Source: Lysinibacillus mangiferihumi
GTDB lineage: Bacteria > Bacillota > Bacilli > Bacillales_A > Planococcaceae
Direction of reading: 5' to 3'
NCBI RefSeq assembly: GCF_003049665.1
Contig: NZ_PYWM01000001.1
Span: 62,001-126,000, forward strand
Length of the DNA stretch: 64,000 nucleotides
Shown in pieces: positions 9,516 to 18,810 of this stretch (within the stretch, counting starts at the first letter, position 1; each line of letters begins with the position of its first letter). The position numbers and the translations under genes are program-made. The notes beneath the pieces were generated by a model. That model searched no databases. It was not told the origin of the DNA and saw only the letters and a program-made list of their open reading frames with translations.

Positions 9516-9956
9516 ATGAAAGTAGTTTTACAGCGGAGTAAGGCTGCATCTGTTACGGTACAAGGAGAAGTAACAGGTGCTATTGATAGCGGCTATGTGC
9601 TTCTTGTAGGCATTACACATGACGATACAACTGAAGACGTGGCCTATCTAGCAAAAAAAATCGCTAATCTACGCTTGTGGGAAGATAGTGAAGGGAAAAT
9701 GAATCACTCTATTTTGGAGCATGGAGGGGCAATCCTATCAGTTTCTCAATTTACATTGTATGGAGATACGAAAAAGGGCAATCGTCCAAGCTTTACAAGT
9801 GCGGCAAGACCAGAAATGGCTGCCCCTTTGTGGGAGGCATTTAATGATGCACTACGAGGATATGGTCTACAGGTTGAGACAGGAATTTTTGGTGCTATGA
9901 TGGATGTTGCATTGACAAATGATGGACCTGTTACAATTCTACTTGAGTCAAAATAG
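9516..9956 (+). CDS. dtd: D-aminoacyl-tRNA deacylase
   Basis: Removes D-amino acids (and glycine from tRNA-Ala) mischarged onto tRNA. The 146-residue length is standard. The two active-site motifs are visible: [19 protein letters not shown] (about 76-94; the family's SQFTL) and [12 protein letters not shown] (the family's NxGP, here NDGP) near the C-terminus, in place of the cross-subunit Gly-cisPro motif. GAGGGG precedes ATG 9516. Paired with rel as in other Bacillales. Confidence 0.95.
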   Translation: MKVVLQRSKAASVTVQGEVTGAIDSGYVLLVGITHDDTTEDVAYLAKKIANLRLWEDSEGKMNHSILEHGGAILSVSQFTLYGDTKKGNRPSFTSAARPEMAAPLWEAFNDALRGYGLQVETGIFGAMMDVALTNDGPVTILLESK

Positions 9957-10026
9957 AGGTACATTCCCTATCTTTCCTTCATATACTAAAAAGAATGGCT
10001 AAATGTGGGAAGGAAGTGTAATTTCG

Positions 10027-10236
10027 ATGACGCAAATAGGAAGGATGTCGAATCCTTATTTATATGAAACACTGAAAATGATGATTGGCCAAATGATAGT
10101 TGTTCAAACGAAGAAGAATATTCAGCAAGGTAATTTGACCTCCATATTACCTGACCATATCGTTATCGAAATTAATCGCACACCTTTCTTTATTCGTATG
10201 GAGGAAATTGTATGGGTCACATTGGCGATAACATAA
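10027..10236 (+). CDS. DUF2642 (YuzF-like) small protein
   Basis: 69 residues, soluble and without a signal peptide. The pattern IGQMIVVQTKKNIQQGNLTSILPDHIVIE resembles the DUF2642/YuzF family of short Bacillales proteins, many connected with spores; the function is unknown. I chose ATG 10027 because AGGAAGTG lies about 10 bases upstream; an upstream in-frame ATG at 10003 would place that site inside the gene. It stands alone between dtd and a convergent amidase gene. Confidence 0.6.
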   Translation: MTQIGRMSNPYLYETLKMMIGQMIVVQTKKNIQQGNLTSILPDHIVIEINRTPFFIRMEEIVWVTLAIT

Positions 10237-10249
10237 GTAAATCACATAT

Positions 10250-10298
10250 AAAAACCTTCATTTTCTTAAGCATATAGAAAATGAAGGTTCTTTTTTAT
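10250..10298. terminator. Bidirectional terminator between DUF2642 gene and amidase gene
   Basis: AAAAACCTTCATTTTCT and AGAAAATGAAGGTTCTTTTTT form a 15-bp stem with A and T runs on both sides, serving the two convergent genes. It overlaps the last codon of the amidase gene. Confidence 0.85.
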
Positions 10299-11875
10299 TC
10301 GTTTGCATCAAAATAATCTAAAATGCCTTGATAAATGCCAAGTGAGGCTTGTTCTCGGAATTTAGCTGTTGTAATAACTCTTTCTTCATTGGCATTGCTT
10401 AAAAAACCGAGTTCAATCAGCACTGCTTTTTGTCGATTTTCACGCAGTACTAAATAATTTCCTTGTTGTGTACCACGATCTTTTAAGTTGATTTTGCTGG
10501 CTAGCCCATTGTGTATGGCTTCAGCAAGCCCTTTTTGATTATTGTTTAAATAATAGGAAGTAAAGCCAGAAATTGAGCTATTGTCAGTCGCATCATAGTG
10601 AATACTGATAAAAGCGTCTGCATCATGCTGGTGAGCAATAGACACACGTTTGCGAAGTGCAACATATTCATCTGATTCACGTGTCATAACAACATTTGCA
10701 CCTGCTGCACTTAACTTGGAAGCAAGCAGGGATGCCGTTTTCAAAGTAATGTCTTTTTCATCAGTACCGCGCTGTCCAGTCGTCCCATGGTCATTACCAC
10801 CATGCCCAGGATCTACGACAATAGTTAGTCCATTTAAAGTACCGTTTTTTCGAGGCTCAGACTTTGTTTTGTTAGTTGTTTTTGTCGCTGCATTATTGTG
10901 TGAAGTGGTCACAACCCAAGTGGCAACGAAAGCGGTTTTATCGCCTAATTGAATTTCATAAAAATCATCTTTAGCACCTACAATGGGAAAAGTTTCACCT
11001 GCATCTACACGTTGCACAACTTCCGCAGTGGTTGTCGCATCTGTGCGTAAGTTGGTGCCATTATAAATAATTGTGACAGATTCAAGTGTTGATGATGAAG
11101 ATGATGTTGTTGTTTTCGAAGTCGTTTTCACCGCATCTGAAAATGTGCCATAGAAACTATATACCCAACCGGCTTTTTTGTTACTATACTGAATTTGCAC
11201 CCAATTGTGCTCTTGAGCAAGCACCTTATAAGATTGTCCTTTGGAAACAGTCCCTAAAATTTTGGATGTTAAATCAGCTTTTTTTCGGACATTTAACGTA
11301 TCGACTAAAATCGTAAAAGTAGTCCCTTTCGATTCGGTTGTTGTAGACACTTCAACTACTGGTTTAGTAGTTGTTTTTTCCGTTTTTTCATTAATCGTCA
11401 CATAGTCTGAAGATACCCAACCAATTAATCCATTCCAATTAATCTTTGCCCATTCACCATTTTCTGTTATTAATGTGGCTTGATTACCTGTTGACAGTTG
11501 TCCAAGAACAGGGGACGCAATATCTGGTTCCGTACGTATGTTTAGACGTTCAACTTGGGAAATAACAGTTTTATCTATTGTTTGTTGCTCATTTATGGAT
11601 GCTGTTAGCCATGAAGCTACCCATCCTTCGTAATCGCCTATTTTTACTTGAATCCAGTCTCCCTCGCGACCGATAGATGTTAATGAATCGCCTTCTTCTA
11701 ATGTGGTAATAATGGGGTAAGAGAGCCCAGGTCCTTCGCGTAAATGGAGTATGGTTCCAGTTACTTTTAAATCACTTGTATCGGCAAGCGCTAGTTCTTT
11801 GTCGTTGATATGTGGTATCATAAATGCTAATAATAGGACAAAGATAATAGTTTTATGTATAAGTTTTGTCGTCAT
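10295..11875 (-). CDS. Secreted N-acetylmuramoyl-L-alanine amidase with four SH3b repeats (YrvJ-like)
   Basis: Cleaves the amide bond between muramic acid and the stem peptide of peptidoglycan. The 526 residues comprise a signal peptide (about 1-31, ending ALA), four SH3b repeats (about 35-90, 105-160, 190-245, 265-320; the recurrent LNIRTEP/LNVRKKA/TNLRTDA pattern) and a C-terminal Amidase_3 domain (about 345-522). Its zinc ligands and catalytic Glu are recognisable: DPGHGG, the Glu in GTDEKD, SIHYDAT, and LIELGFLSN. The repeats should bind the wall. In B. subtilis yrvJ occupies the same place between dtd and hisS. A low-complexity Ser/Thr linker lies before repeat 4. Confidence 0.93.
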   Translation of the reverse strand: MTTKLIHKTIIFVLLLAFMIPHINDKELALADTSDLKVTGTILHLREGPGLSYPIITTLEEGDSLTSIGREGDWIQVKIGDYEGWVASWLTASINEQQTIDKTVISQVERLNIRTEPDIASPVLGQLSTGNQATLITENGEWAKINWNGLIGWVSSDYVTINEKTEKTTTKPVVEVSTTTESKGTTFTILVDTLNVRKKADLTSKILGTVSKGQSYKVLAQEHNWVQIQYSNKKAGWVYSFYGTFSDAVKTTSKTTTSSSSSTLESVTIIYNGTNLRTDATTTAEVVQRVDAGETFPIVGAKDDFYEIQLGDKTAFVATWVVTTSHNNAATKTTNKTKSEPRKNGTLNGLTIVVDPGHGGNDHGTTGQRGTDEKDITLKTASLLASKLSAAGANVVMTRESDEYVALRKRVSIAHQHDADAFISIHYDATDNSSISGFTSYYLNNNQKGLAEAIHNGLASKINLKDRGTQQGNYLVLRENRQKAVLIELGFLSNANEERVITTAKFREQASLGIYQGILDYFDANE

Positions 11876-11988
11876 CGAACCTCTCCTTTCCTTGTGCTAT
11901 TTTACCATGTTTTTATGCTAAAATTCGAGGGAAAAAGGTAACGGAAATCGTTTTTTTAACAACAGTACGATGAAAAAAAAGAAAACAG

Positions 11989-12017
11989 TTGACATTACCT
12001 TATGTTGTGACTAACAT
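11989..12017 (+). promoter_or_regulatory. Sigma-A promoter of the hisS T-box transcript
   Basis: Perfect TTGACA at 11989-11994, a 17-base spacer, and TAACAT at 12012-12017. Confidence 0.7.
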
Positions 12018-12312
12018 AAAGGGTAATCAAAAAATGATTAACCGCTTATGACCAAGCAAGTAGCGTATACCTCTATTGGAAAAGAGAGGGAAAGACTTAG
12101 GCTGCAATCTTTCCTACAAAAATGTATAAGGCGAATAACACTTGAGAGGCTTTTTTCTGAAAAGGAATACTTAGTAGGAAAAAACGGAATCGGCCGTTAC
12201 CCGATTATGAGGAGGACGCAATATACGTTATGCGTCAACTAGGGTGGAACCGCGGAAGCATACACAGCTCTCGTCCCTTGCAATTATGCAAGGTGACGAG
12301 GGCTTTTTTTGT
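12018..12312 (+). promoter_or_regulatory. T-box leader controlling hisS-aspS (probable His specifier)
   Basis: The conserved T-box sequence AGGGTGGAACCGCG is at 12241-12254, followed by the terminator arm CTCGTCCCTTGC…GCAAGGTGACGAG and a T run (about 12266-12310). Uncharged tRNA-His should pair with the leader and favour the antiterminator, raising synthetase expression. A CAC triplet at 12139-12141 on the 3' side of the predicted stem I is the best candidate His specifier; I placed it by inspection, not by folding. A 64-codon open frame here is an artefact of the leader. Confidence 0.9.
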
Positions 12313-12406
12313 TGGATTTCTTCTGTACAAGGTCGGTCTATCTACAGTATGTTCGTATTTTACATACGAAGGCTAGCTCATAAGCAATTGAAAAGGAGGT
12401 ATTTTC

Positions 12407-13669
12407 ATGACTTTTAAAGTGCCACGAGGAACACAAGACATATTGCCAGGTCAATCAGAAAAATGGCAAAAGGTCGAATCGATTATTCGTGATATATGTC
12501 GTGTCTATCGATATAACGAAATTCGTACACCGATTTTTGAACAAACAGATTTATTTGCACGCGGTGTTGGTGAAACAACGGATGTTGTCCAAAAGGAAAT
12601 GTATACATTTGAAGACCGCGGGGGTCGTTCATTAACATTGCGCCCTGAAAATACAGCCGGCGTTGTACGTGCCTATGTAGAACATAAAATGTTTGGTGCA
12701 CCTGATCAGCCTGTCAAGCTATCTTATATTGGACCAATGTTCCGTTATGAACGCCAACAGGCTGGTCGTTACCGTCAATTTGTGCAATTCGGTGTTGAAG
12801 CAATTGGCTCAGCGGATCCTGCAATTGATGCTGAAGTCATTGCGCTAGCTATGGACATCTATGAATCAACAGGCTTAAAGGATTTAAAATTAGTAATCAA
12901 CTCTCTTGGGGATAAAGAAACACGTGATGCCCATCGTACAGCGTTGATTAATCATTTCGAGCCACATATTCACGAGTTTTGTGCAGATTGCCAAAATCGT
13001 TTGCAAAAAAATCCGTTACGTATTTTAGATTGTAAAGTAGACCGCGAGCATCCATTAATGGCTTCTGCACCGGCATTAACTGATTTTTTAACAGACGATT
13101 CAGCGGCATATTTTGCTCAAGTTAAATCGTATTTAGATACACTTGGAATTACGTATGAAGTAGATCCAAACTTAGTACGTGGCCTTGACTACTATAACCA
13201 TACAACATTTGAAATTATGTCTACTGCTGATGGCTTTGGTGCTATCACAACACTTTGTGGTGGCGGTCGTTATAATGGGTTAGTAGAGGAAATAGGTGGT
13301 CCCAATGTACCAGGTATAGGCTTTGCGTTAAGTATTGAGCGTTTACTATTAGCGCTTGAAGCTGAAGCAGTGGAGTTAGATACAGAATCTGCTCTAGATG
13401 TTTACATGATTGCCATGGGTGCTGAAGCGAAGCTAAAGGCAGTAGAGCTAACAAGTTCATTCCGTGCAAAAGGCATTGCAACCGACATGGATTACCTAGA
13501 TCGTAAAATGAAAGCCCAAATGAAATCTGCAGACCGATTAGGTGCTCAATATACAATCGTCTTAGGTGAAACAGAAATGGAAGAACAAGCAGCGACAGTC
13601 AAACATATGGCAACTGGGGAGCAACAAAAAGTCGCTTTCTCAGAATTAGTGAACTACTTACTTAAATAA
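12407..13669 (+). CDS. hisS: Histidyl-tRNA synthetase
   Basis: Class II synthetase that charges tRNA-His in the cytoplasm. The 420 residues start with the diagnostic [13 protein letters not shown]; motif 2 ([14 protein letters not shown]) lies at about 110-123 and the HisA signature [14 protein letters not shown] at about 257-270, with the anticodon-binding domain after about 325. AAAGGAGG precedes ATG 12407. A T-box leader controls it, and aspS follows after 28 bases in the same transcript. Confidence 0.98.
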   Translation: MTFKVPRGTQDILPGQSEKWQKVESIIRDICRVYRYNEIRTPIFEQTDLFARGVGETTDVVQKEMYTFEDRGGRSLTLRPENTAGVVRAYVEHKMFGAPDQPVKLSYIGPMFRYERQQAGRYRQFVQFGVEAIGSADPAIDAEVIALAMDIYESTGLKDLKLVINSLGDKETRDAHRTALINHFEPHIHEFCADCQNRLQKNPLRILDCKVDREHPLMASAPALTDFLTDDSAAYFAQVKSYLDTLGITYEVDPNLVRGLDYYNHTTFEIMSTADGFGAITTLCGGGRYNGLVEEIGGPNVPGIGFALSIERLLLALEAEAVELDTESALDVYMIAMGAEAKLKAVELTSSFRAKGIATDMDYLDRKMKAQMKSADRLGAQYTIVLGETEMEEQAATVKHMATGEQQKVAFSELVNYLLK

Positions 13670-13697
13670 ATGAAATAGATGTTGGAGGAAATACAAA

Positions 13698-15467
13698 ATG
13701 GCAAAAAGAACTCATGCTAGTAACGAACTTTCTGAAACGTTACAAGGCGAACACGTTGTATTAAAAGGTTGGGTGCAACGCCGTCGCGATTTAGGTGGTC
13801 TAATTTTTATCGACCTACGTGACCGTACAGGTATTACACAAGTAGTATTTAGCCCAGATGTAGCAGAAGCACATGCTTTAGCTGATAAAGTACGTAGCGA
13901 ATACGTAATCGAAGTTGAAGGGAAAGTTATTCTTCGTGCAGAAGATCAAATCAACCCAAATGTGCCAAACGGAAAAATCGAGGTTGAAGCAACAAGCCTA
14001 ATCGTTATTAATACAGCAAAGACGCCGCCTTTCCAAATTGAAGATCGCACTGACGTTTCAGAAGATTTACGATTAAAATATCGTTATCTAGATTTACGTC
14101 GTCCAGTGATGTTTGATACGTTCAAAATGCGCTCAGACGTAACACGTACAATTCGTAACTTTTTACAAAATGAAGGTTTCTTAGAAGTAGAAACGCCAAT
14201 TTTAACAAAATCAACGCCAGAAGGTGCTCGTGACTATCTAGTACCATCACGTGTACATGAGGGAGAGTTTTATGCATTACCGCAATCTCCACAACTATTT
14301 AAACAATTATTAATGGTAGCAGGTTTTGAGAAGTATTTCCAAATTGCTCGTTGTTTCCGTGACGAAGATCTACGTGCGGACCGTCAACCTGAATTTACTC
14401 AAGTGGACATTGAAACAAGCTTCTTAACACAAGAAGAAATTTTGGAAATGAATGAACGTTTAATTCAAGCTGTTATGAAAGATGTAAAAGGCATCGACAT
14501 TCCTGCACCGTTCCAACGTATGAAATACCAAGAAGCGATGGATCGCTATGGCTCAGATAAACCAGATGTTCGCTTCGGTTTAGAGCTAGTAGCATTAAAT
14601 GATATTTTTGATGGCTGTGATTTCAAGGTGTTTGCTGATACAGTAGCGCAAGGCAAGCAAGTGAAAAGTATTAACATCAAAGGTGCGGCTGATAAATATT
14701 CACGTAAAGATATGGACGAGCTGACAAAATTCGTTGGTATTTACGGGGCAAAAGGTCTTGCTTGGTTGAAAGTAACAGAAGAAGGTTTAAATGGACCTAT
14801 CGCAAAATTCTTCGATGAAGCGTTAGCAGCTGCTTTAATTGAGCGCATGGGTGCTGAAATTGGTGATATTTTAGTATTCGTAGCTGACAAAGCGCCTATA
14901 GTGGCGGCATCTCTAGGTGCTCTTCGTACAAAATTAGGTCAAGATTTAGGCTTAATCGATGAATCTCAATTTGCCTTCTTATGGATTACAGACTGGCCAT
15001 TATTTGAGTACTCTGAAGAAGATGGTCGCTATTATGCAGCCCACCATCCATTCACACGTCCATTTGACGAAGATATCGAGTTAATGGATACAAATCCTGC
15101 TGCAGTACGTGCACAAGCTTACGATATCGTGTTAAACGGTTATGAGCTTGGCGGTGGTTCACTACGTATTTATGAGCGTGATTTACAAGAAAAAATGTTT
15201 AAACTACTTGGTTTCACGGAAGAAGAAGCTCAAGCGCAATTCGGCTTCCTATTAGAAGCGTTTGAATACGGCGTTCCTCCACATGCAGGTCTTGCATTTG
15301 GTCTTGACCGTTTCGTTATGCTACTTGCAGGACGTACGAATTTACGTGATACAATTGCATTCCCGAAAACGGCAAGTGCAAGCTGCTTATTAACGGATGC
15401 GCCAAGCGAAGTATCTCCTGAGCAATTAAGCGAATTAAGCCTCGCGATTAAATCTTTTAAAAGATAA
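13698..15467 (+). CDS. aspS: Aspartyl-tRNA synthetase
   Basis: Class IIb synthetase of 589 residues, the bacterial form with an insertion (GAD) domain. In order: OB-fold anticodon-binding domain (about 1-110, with [21 protein letters not shown]), motif 2 ([21 protein letters not shown], about 215-235), the GAD insertion (about 290-415) and motif 3 ([15 protein letters not shown], about 530-545). GGAGG lies 10 bases before ATG 13698. Co-transcribed with hisS and closed by a terminator. From the sequence I cannot say whether it also charges tRNA-Asn. Confidence 0.98.
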   Translation: MAKRTHASNELSETLQGEHVVLKGWVQRRRDLGGLIFIDLRDRTGITQVVFSPDVAEAHALADKVRSEYVIEVEGKVILRAEDQINPNVPNGKIEVEATSLIVINTAKTPPFQIEDRTDVSEDLRLKYRYLDLRRPVMFDTFKMRSDVTRTIRNFLQNEGFLEVETPILTKSTPEGARDYLVPSRVHEGEFYALPQSPQLFKQLLMVAGFEKYFQIARCFRDEDLRADRQPEFTQVDIETSFLTQEEILEMNERLIQAVMKDVKGIDIPAPFQRMKYQEAMDRYGSDKPDVRFGLELVALNDIFDGCDFKVFADTVAQGKQVKSINIKGAADKYSRKDMDELTKFVGIYGAKGLAWLKVTEEGLNGPIAKFFDEALAAALIERMGAEIGDILVFVADKAPIVAASLGALRTKLGQDLGLIDESQFAFLWITDWPLFEYSEEDGRYYAAHHPFTRPFDEDIELMDTNPAAVRAQAYDIVLNGYELGGGSLRIYERDLQEKMFKLLGFTEEEAQAQFGFLLEAFEYGVPPHAGLAFGLDRFVMLLAGRTNLRDTIAFPKTASASCLLTDAPSEVSPEQLSELSLAIKSFKR

Positions 15468-15477
15468 AAATAATGCG

Positions 15478-15526
15478 GAATACCTAGATTCTCTAACAAA
15501 AAATGTTGGGAATCTAGGTATTTTTT
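15478..15526 (+). terminator. Terminator of hisS-aspS
   Basis: AATACCTAGATTCTC pairs with GGGAATCTAGGTATT and is followed by TTTTTTG. Confidence 0.88.
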
Positions 15527-15565
15527 GTTTATTTCGAAAGAATTTGTTTTTTTGCTAGAAATCGT

Positions 15566-15594
15566 TTGAATTATCTGAAATATGGTGTTATGAT
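15566..15594 (+). promoter_or_regulatory. Sigma-A promoter of the 6S RNA gene
   Basis: TTGAAT at 15566-15571, a 17-base spacer and TATGAT at 15589-15594; the predicted start of transcription at about 15601-15603 coincides with the 5' closing stem of the RNA. Confidence 0.75.
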
Positions 15595-15601
15595 ATCTGT
15601 A

Positions 15602-15808
15602 ATACGAATCCTGATGTGTTTGTCTAACTGCTAACTCTATTTAACAGTTTTGACCGAACACTATATCGTCGGGAGCCATCTAATTTTGTAGTGGCAAACA
15701 AGCCCCATATGGAGAGGGACGTTTAAAGCTATGAAGCGGGCACCCACCTGCAAATTGCGGGTTCAAAACGAATGTTTCATTGGCATTACGGCACTATCGG
15801 GATTCGTC
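15602..15808 (+). ncRNA. ssrS: 6S RNA (BsrA/SsrS-type regulator of RNA polymerase)
   Basis: A structured RNA of about 205 nucleotides that mimics an open promoter and sequesters sigma-A RNA polymerase. The 5' end ACGAATCC (15604-15611) is the exact complement of GGATTCGT (15800-15807), making the closing stem. The 5' region CCTGATGTGTT matches my memory of the start of Bacillus 6S-1 RNA. The location between aspS and tcdA (yrvM) is that of B. subtilis bsrA, and a good promoter ends just upstream. No strong terminator follows, so the 3' end is probably set by processing. Confidence 0.82.
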
Positions 15809-15835
15809 CATACATAGAGTGCTAGAAGATGGATA

Positions 15836-15935
15836 GAGCAAAGTTGTAAATTGTGCTTGTTCTTTCTTTTACATTTACCCAACTTAAAAGAGTGCATTCG
15901 TTGATGGAAGCGAATAGCGACGTTTAAAAAGTGTT
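15836..15935. repeat. Dispersed non-coding repeat, truncated copy
   Basis: Shares three blocks in the same order with 24113-24230: CAAAGTTGT, TTCTTTCTTTT, and GTTGATGG(A/T)AGCGAA. The copy here stops shortly before the left end of the IS3-like remnant and lacks the GC-rich second half. Confidence 0.45.
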
Positions 15936-15946
15936 AGGTCGACATC

Positions 15947-16278
15947 GGAACTGACCCCAATAGGTATAGACAAATAAAAAAAGCAACTTCGATTGAAATC
16001 GGGTATAGATACCTAAACTTCAATTAGGAGGTGTTTTTTCTATGGGAACAAGAGTGAGTTATCCATATGATGTAAAAATGAAAGCGATTGAGATGCGATT
16101 AGCAGGTGTACCTATCAAACAGATTTTATTGGAATTAAATATACGCCATAAAACACAGGTGGAAACATGGATGCGCTGGTATAGAAATGGCGAAATGAAT
16201 CGTTTGAAACAACCAGTAGGCAAACAATATAGCTATAATAAAGGTCCTGAATCTGACAACGAACAAAGGAGCGCTTAA
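15947..16278 (+). mobile_element. Truncated IS3-family (IS150-like) insertion sequence, left end only
   Basis: GGAACTGACCCC at 15947-15958 resembles the terminal inverted repeat of IS150-group elements, which end in TGACCC. It is followed by a leader and the beginning of an orfA-type transposase frame. The rest of orfA, all of orfB with the DDE domain, and the right inverted repeat are missing, so it cannot move by itself. The position is directly downstream of 6S RNA. Confidence 0.6.
16042..16278 (+). pseudogene. IS3-family transposase OrfA, N-terminal fragment
   Basis: 78 codons. The first about 65 residues (YPYDVKMKAIEMRLAGVPIK, then a helix-turn-helix and WMRWYRNGE, QPVGKQYSYNKGPE) match the DNA-binding start of Lysinibacillus/Bacillus IS3 orfA proteins as I remember them. 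After GPE the sequence diverges and stops early, and no leucine-zipper or orfB follows. A good TTAGGAGGTG ribosome binding site precedes ATG 16042, so the fragment could still be translated and bind IS ends. Confidence 0.65.
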
Positions 16279-16538
16279 AATGGCACACGTTCCATTGGAT
16301 AAGTCGTTTATAGAAGTGTTTCAGGCTAACTATGCAACATGGCATGTTGACTAAATCGGCTAAATTACTATGCTCTTTAGATGTCTATAGGAATTTTTAT
16401 TTATAGTTATACGACAGCATATTACTTTTGAGAATTTTCACTTGAACAATATCGTGATAAAATGTAATATAGGTTTGATTTTATCTTAGTATATAACTAG
16501 GTTTACTAATAAAAATTCAATAGATGGAGAGTGTAAGG

Positions 16539-17300
16539 ATGTTACATCAATTTTCTCGTAACGAGCTCGCGATAGGTACTGAAGGACTCGAAAAATTAAA
16601 AAATACAACCGTAGCCATTTTAGGTGTAGGTGGCGTCGGCTCATTTGCTGCCGAGGCATGTGCTAGAAGTGGTATTGGACGCATTATTTTAGTTGATAAG
16701 GATAATGTAGATATTACAAATGTTAACCGTCAATTAGTAGCGTATCTTTCAACAGTAGGAAAATCCAAATCTGGTGTGATGAAAGAGCGAATTGCAGATA
16801 TTAATCCAGAATGTGAAGTGATTGATATGCATATGTTTTACACAGAAGAAACGTATGAGCAATTTTTTGCACAAGGAATCGATTATGTTATCGACGCGAG
16901 CGATACGGTAATTTATAAAATTCACATTATGAAAGAATGCTTAAAGCGTAACATTCCTATTATTTCAAGTATGGGTGCCGCCAATAAAATGGACCCTACA
17001 CGCTTTAAAATTGCTGATATTTCCAAAACACATACAGACCCATTAGCAAAAGTGATTCGTACAAAATTACGAAAAGATGGTATTCATAAAGGCGTAACCG
17101 TTGTATTCTCGGATGAAAGCCCAATTGTTGTACGTCCAGATGTCGTAGAGCATGTGGGAAAACCAGATGCAGCTATCCGCAAAGCGAAAATGCCACCATC
17201 TTCTAACGCGTTTGTACCCTCTGTTGCAGGTTTAATCGCGGCAAGTTGGGTAGTCAATAAAATTGTGGAAGACGTGAAAATTACCCGCGTGCAAGGATAA
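16539..17300 (+). CDS. tcdA: tRNA threonylcarbamoyladenosine dehydratase (E1-like, ThiF family)
   Basis: Cyclises the N6-threonylcarbamoyl group of A37 in ANN-decoding tRNAs to ct6A, using ATP. The 253 residues start MLHQFSRNELAIG; the nucleotide motif GVGGVGSFAAEA lies at about 29-40, VDKDNVDITNVNRQ at about 51-64 and the E1-like DASDTV at about 119-124. I chose ATG 16539 because GGAGAG lies 8 bases upstream; an in-frame ATG at 16524 overlaps that site. It is B. subtilis yrvM in the conserved order after 6S RNA. Confidence 0.93.
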   Translation: MLHQFSRNELAIGTEGLEKLKNTTVAILGVGGVGSFAAEACARSGIGRIILVDKDNVDITNVNRQLVAYLSTVGKSKSGVMKERIADINPECEVIDMHMFYTEETYEQFFAQGIDYVIDASDTVIYKIHIMKECLKRNIPIISSMGAANKMDPTRFKIADISKTHTDPLAKVIRTKLRKDGIHKGVTVVFSDESPIVVRPDVVEHVGKPDAAIRKAKMPPSSNAFVPSVAGLIAASWVVNKIVEDVKITRVQG

Positions 17301-17354
17301 ACCCCGTTTAAGCAACATGTAGTTTATATTTAGCAATTTAAAAATGCTAATTAC

Positions 17355-17468
17355 AAGAGGAATCTGTAAAGTTTTCCATTAGGAACAGTGAGCTTACATG
17401 GGCACAGCGTGTCTGTGAATACGAGTTTGGCTGGCTTTTTCCTAAAATGGCTTGCAGATTCTTTTCTT
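17355..17468. repeat. Long imperfect inverted repeat between tcdA and an unknown gene
   Basis: The arm at 17355-17385 (containing GAATCTG, CCATTAGGAA) is complementary, with gaps, to the arm at 17438-17468 (TTCCTAAAATGG, CAGATTC). The loop is about 50 bases. It ends with TCTTTTCTTTT, so it may act as a terminator or a structured leader. Confidence 0.5.
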
Positions 17469-17504
17469 TTACGGCATGACTATCAGTAGGAGAAATGACG
17501 TAAA

Positions 17505-17978
17505 ATGCTCCCTTATGTTATTTATGCGGCTGATGCTCACTTTTTCTATGATACAATAGGGCTGTTAAAAAAGAGGGGGCATTCATTAATAATGGAGCAA
17601 ATTTATCAAATGGAATATAGAGGCTTAAATCTATTCGATGAAATTAGCACAGTGGAATTAGCGATTGATGAGGCGAACAAGACGATACATATTTATGATG
17701 TTGGACAGGTTGTGACACCTGTTTTTAATTTTGATGTATCTGCTTATGAATTATCAGATGGTTTTTACAAAATGGCGGATATACTTCGCCACAAAAGGAT
17801 TTTAACAGAACAGCAACCAGCAACGGAGCTGACGTTAAGCCAATGGTTAATTACAAATAATGTGTATTTTTATAGTCCGAAACAAAGAATAAAAAAATAT
17901 GCCAACGGTTGCATTATTGAAATAATTGATCGAGACAAAGAACAATTTTTGTTTGACTACTATTTACAAAGAGTTTAA
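17505..17978 (+). CDS. Hypothetical protein, 157 residues
   Basis: A soluble protein without signal peptide or membrane segment; I do not recognise the family. It is rich in Tyr, Ile and Asp and ends in a basic/aromatic part (SPKQRIKKYANG then LFDYYLQRV). AGGAG at about 17488-17492 lies 12 bases before ATG 17505, slightly long. The codon use resembles that of the neighbours. It is preceded by a long hairpin and followed by another unknown gene in the same direction; neither belongs to the B. subtilis order between tcdA and rarA. Confidence 0.7.
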   Translation: MLPYVIYAADAHFFYDTIGLLKKRGHSLIMEQIYQMEYRGLNLFDEISTVELAIDEANKTIHIYDVGQVVTPVFNFDVSAYELSDGFYKMADILRHKRILTEQQPATELTLSQWLITNNVYFYSPKQRIKKYANGCIIEIIDRDKEQFLFDYYLQRV

Positions 17979-18156
17979 TTTTACCAAAATAATTAATCTT
18001 ACGTACACAAAATGCTAACAATTCACGAAATTGCCTTATTTTTTTCATGAGCTCACTTCTTCTTTTGGTTTATTGCTATAATTTGAATAATTCCAATATA
18101 TATATACAAAAGGTCGCTTTGTTTGGAATGTTCAAATCTGCTTAAGGGGAGTAGAA

Positions 18157-18714
18157 ATGGCGTTTGCCAAAACAAATGAGAACATGGGAGAGTGGAAAAT
18201 GGAAATACAAGTAATTCGTGATCACTTAGATATTGTAAAGCTTCAAGAAAAAATGAATAGTATTGTATTTGACTATTTGGATACGTCTAATAATTACACA
18301 AAGGCTATGCGATCTTTAACGCCTTTATATACACAGGTTACTACGTTTTATAAGGAATACTTAGGGGCAAGAGCAGGAGAACTTCCGAAAGCCAATACAT
18401 ATTGGCATTTGTTTATAGATTGCAGTGCAAAGTTATGTTATTTCTTAGCTGCATCCATTTTTTATGCGTCCAATGAGCTACAAAAAACACCAGAAAAAGT
18501 AGAAAGTTTATTAACGATTGCGGCCTATTCTTTACCGAGTATTGAACAGGAAGAGAATGAGGAATTTTTAACGGCCATTTTTGCGTTGTACGGGGATGTC
18601 GTAGAAGATCATGAGAAAGTATCTGCTTTAAGAGATGAAGTGCTTGCTCAACAAGGTGACGCTAAACAGTGTTTACAACGCTTTAAATTGTTTGTAGAGA
18701 AAGAAATAGCTTAA
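18157..18714 (+). CDS. Hypothetical helical protein, 185 residues
   Basis: A predicted all-helical cytoplasmic protein without signal peptide; family not recognised. A hydrophobic centre (DCSAKLCYFLAASIFYA, about 88-104) and acidic stretches (EQEENEEFL, EDHEKVSALRDE) suggest a helical bundle. AGGGGAG at 18145-18151 fixes ATG 18157, although another in-frame ATG (MEIQVIRD) is 14 codons further. It is followed by a terminator, and rarA is convergent. Confidence 0.7.
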   Translation: MAFAKTNENMGEWKMEIQVIRDHLDIVKLQEKMNSIVFDYLDTSNNYTKAMRSLTPLYTQVTTFYKEYLGARAGELPKANTYWHLFIDCSAKLCYFLAASIFYASNELQKTPEKVESLLTIAAYSLPSIEQEENEEFLTAIFALYGDVVEDHEKVSALRDEVLAQQGDAKQCLQRFKLFVEKEIA

Positions 18715-18740
18715 AAAATATATTAAGAAATAACTATCTA

Positions 18741-18773
18741 CCATTGTCGAACTTTAAAACGACAATGGTTTTT
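18741..18773 (+). terminator. Terminator after the 185-residue protein gene
   Basis: CCATTGTCG and CGACAATGG form a 9-bp stem (loop ACTTTAAAA-like) followed by TTTTT. Confidence 0.85.
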
Positions 18774-18810
18774 AATATTGTGAAGATGTTTAGGAAGAAG
18801 CCTGACAGGC

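Noticed and set aside
12048-12242. 64-codon open frame before hisS
   Set aside because: It lies within the T-box leader and ends at the T-box sequence; the RNA structure explains the sequence and no good ribosome binding site precedes it.
16280-16354. 24-codon ORF after the transposase fragment (starts MAHVPLDKSF)
   Set aside because: Has a weak GGAGCG site but no recognisable family, and it follows a broken IS; too little support for a gene call.
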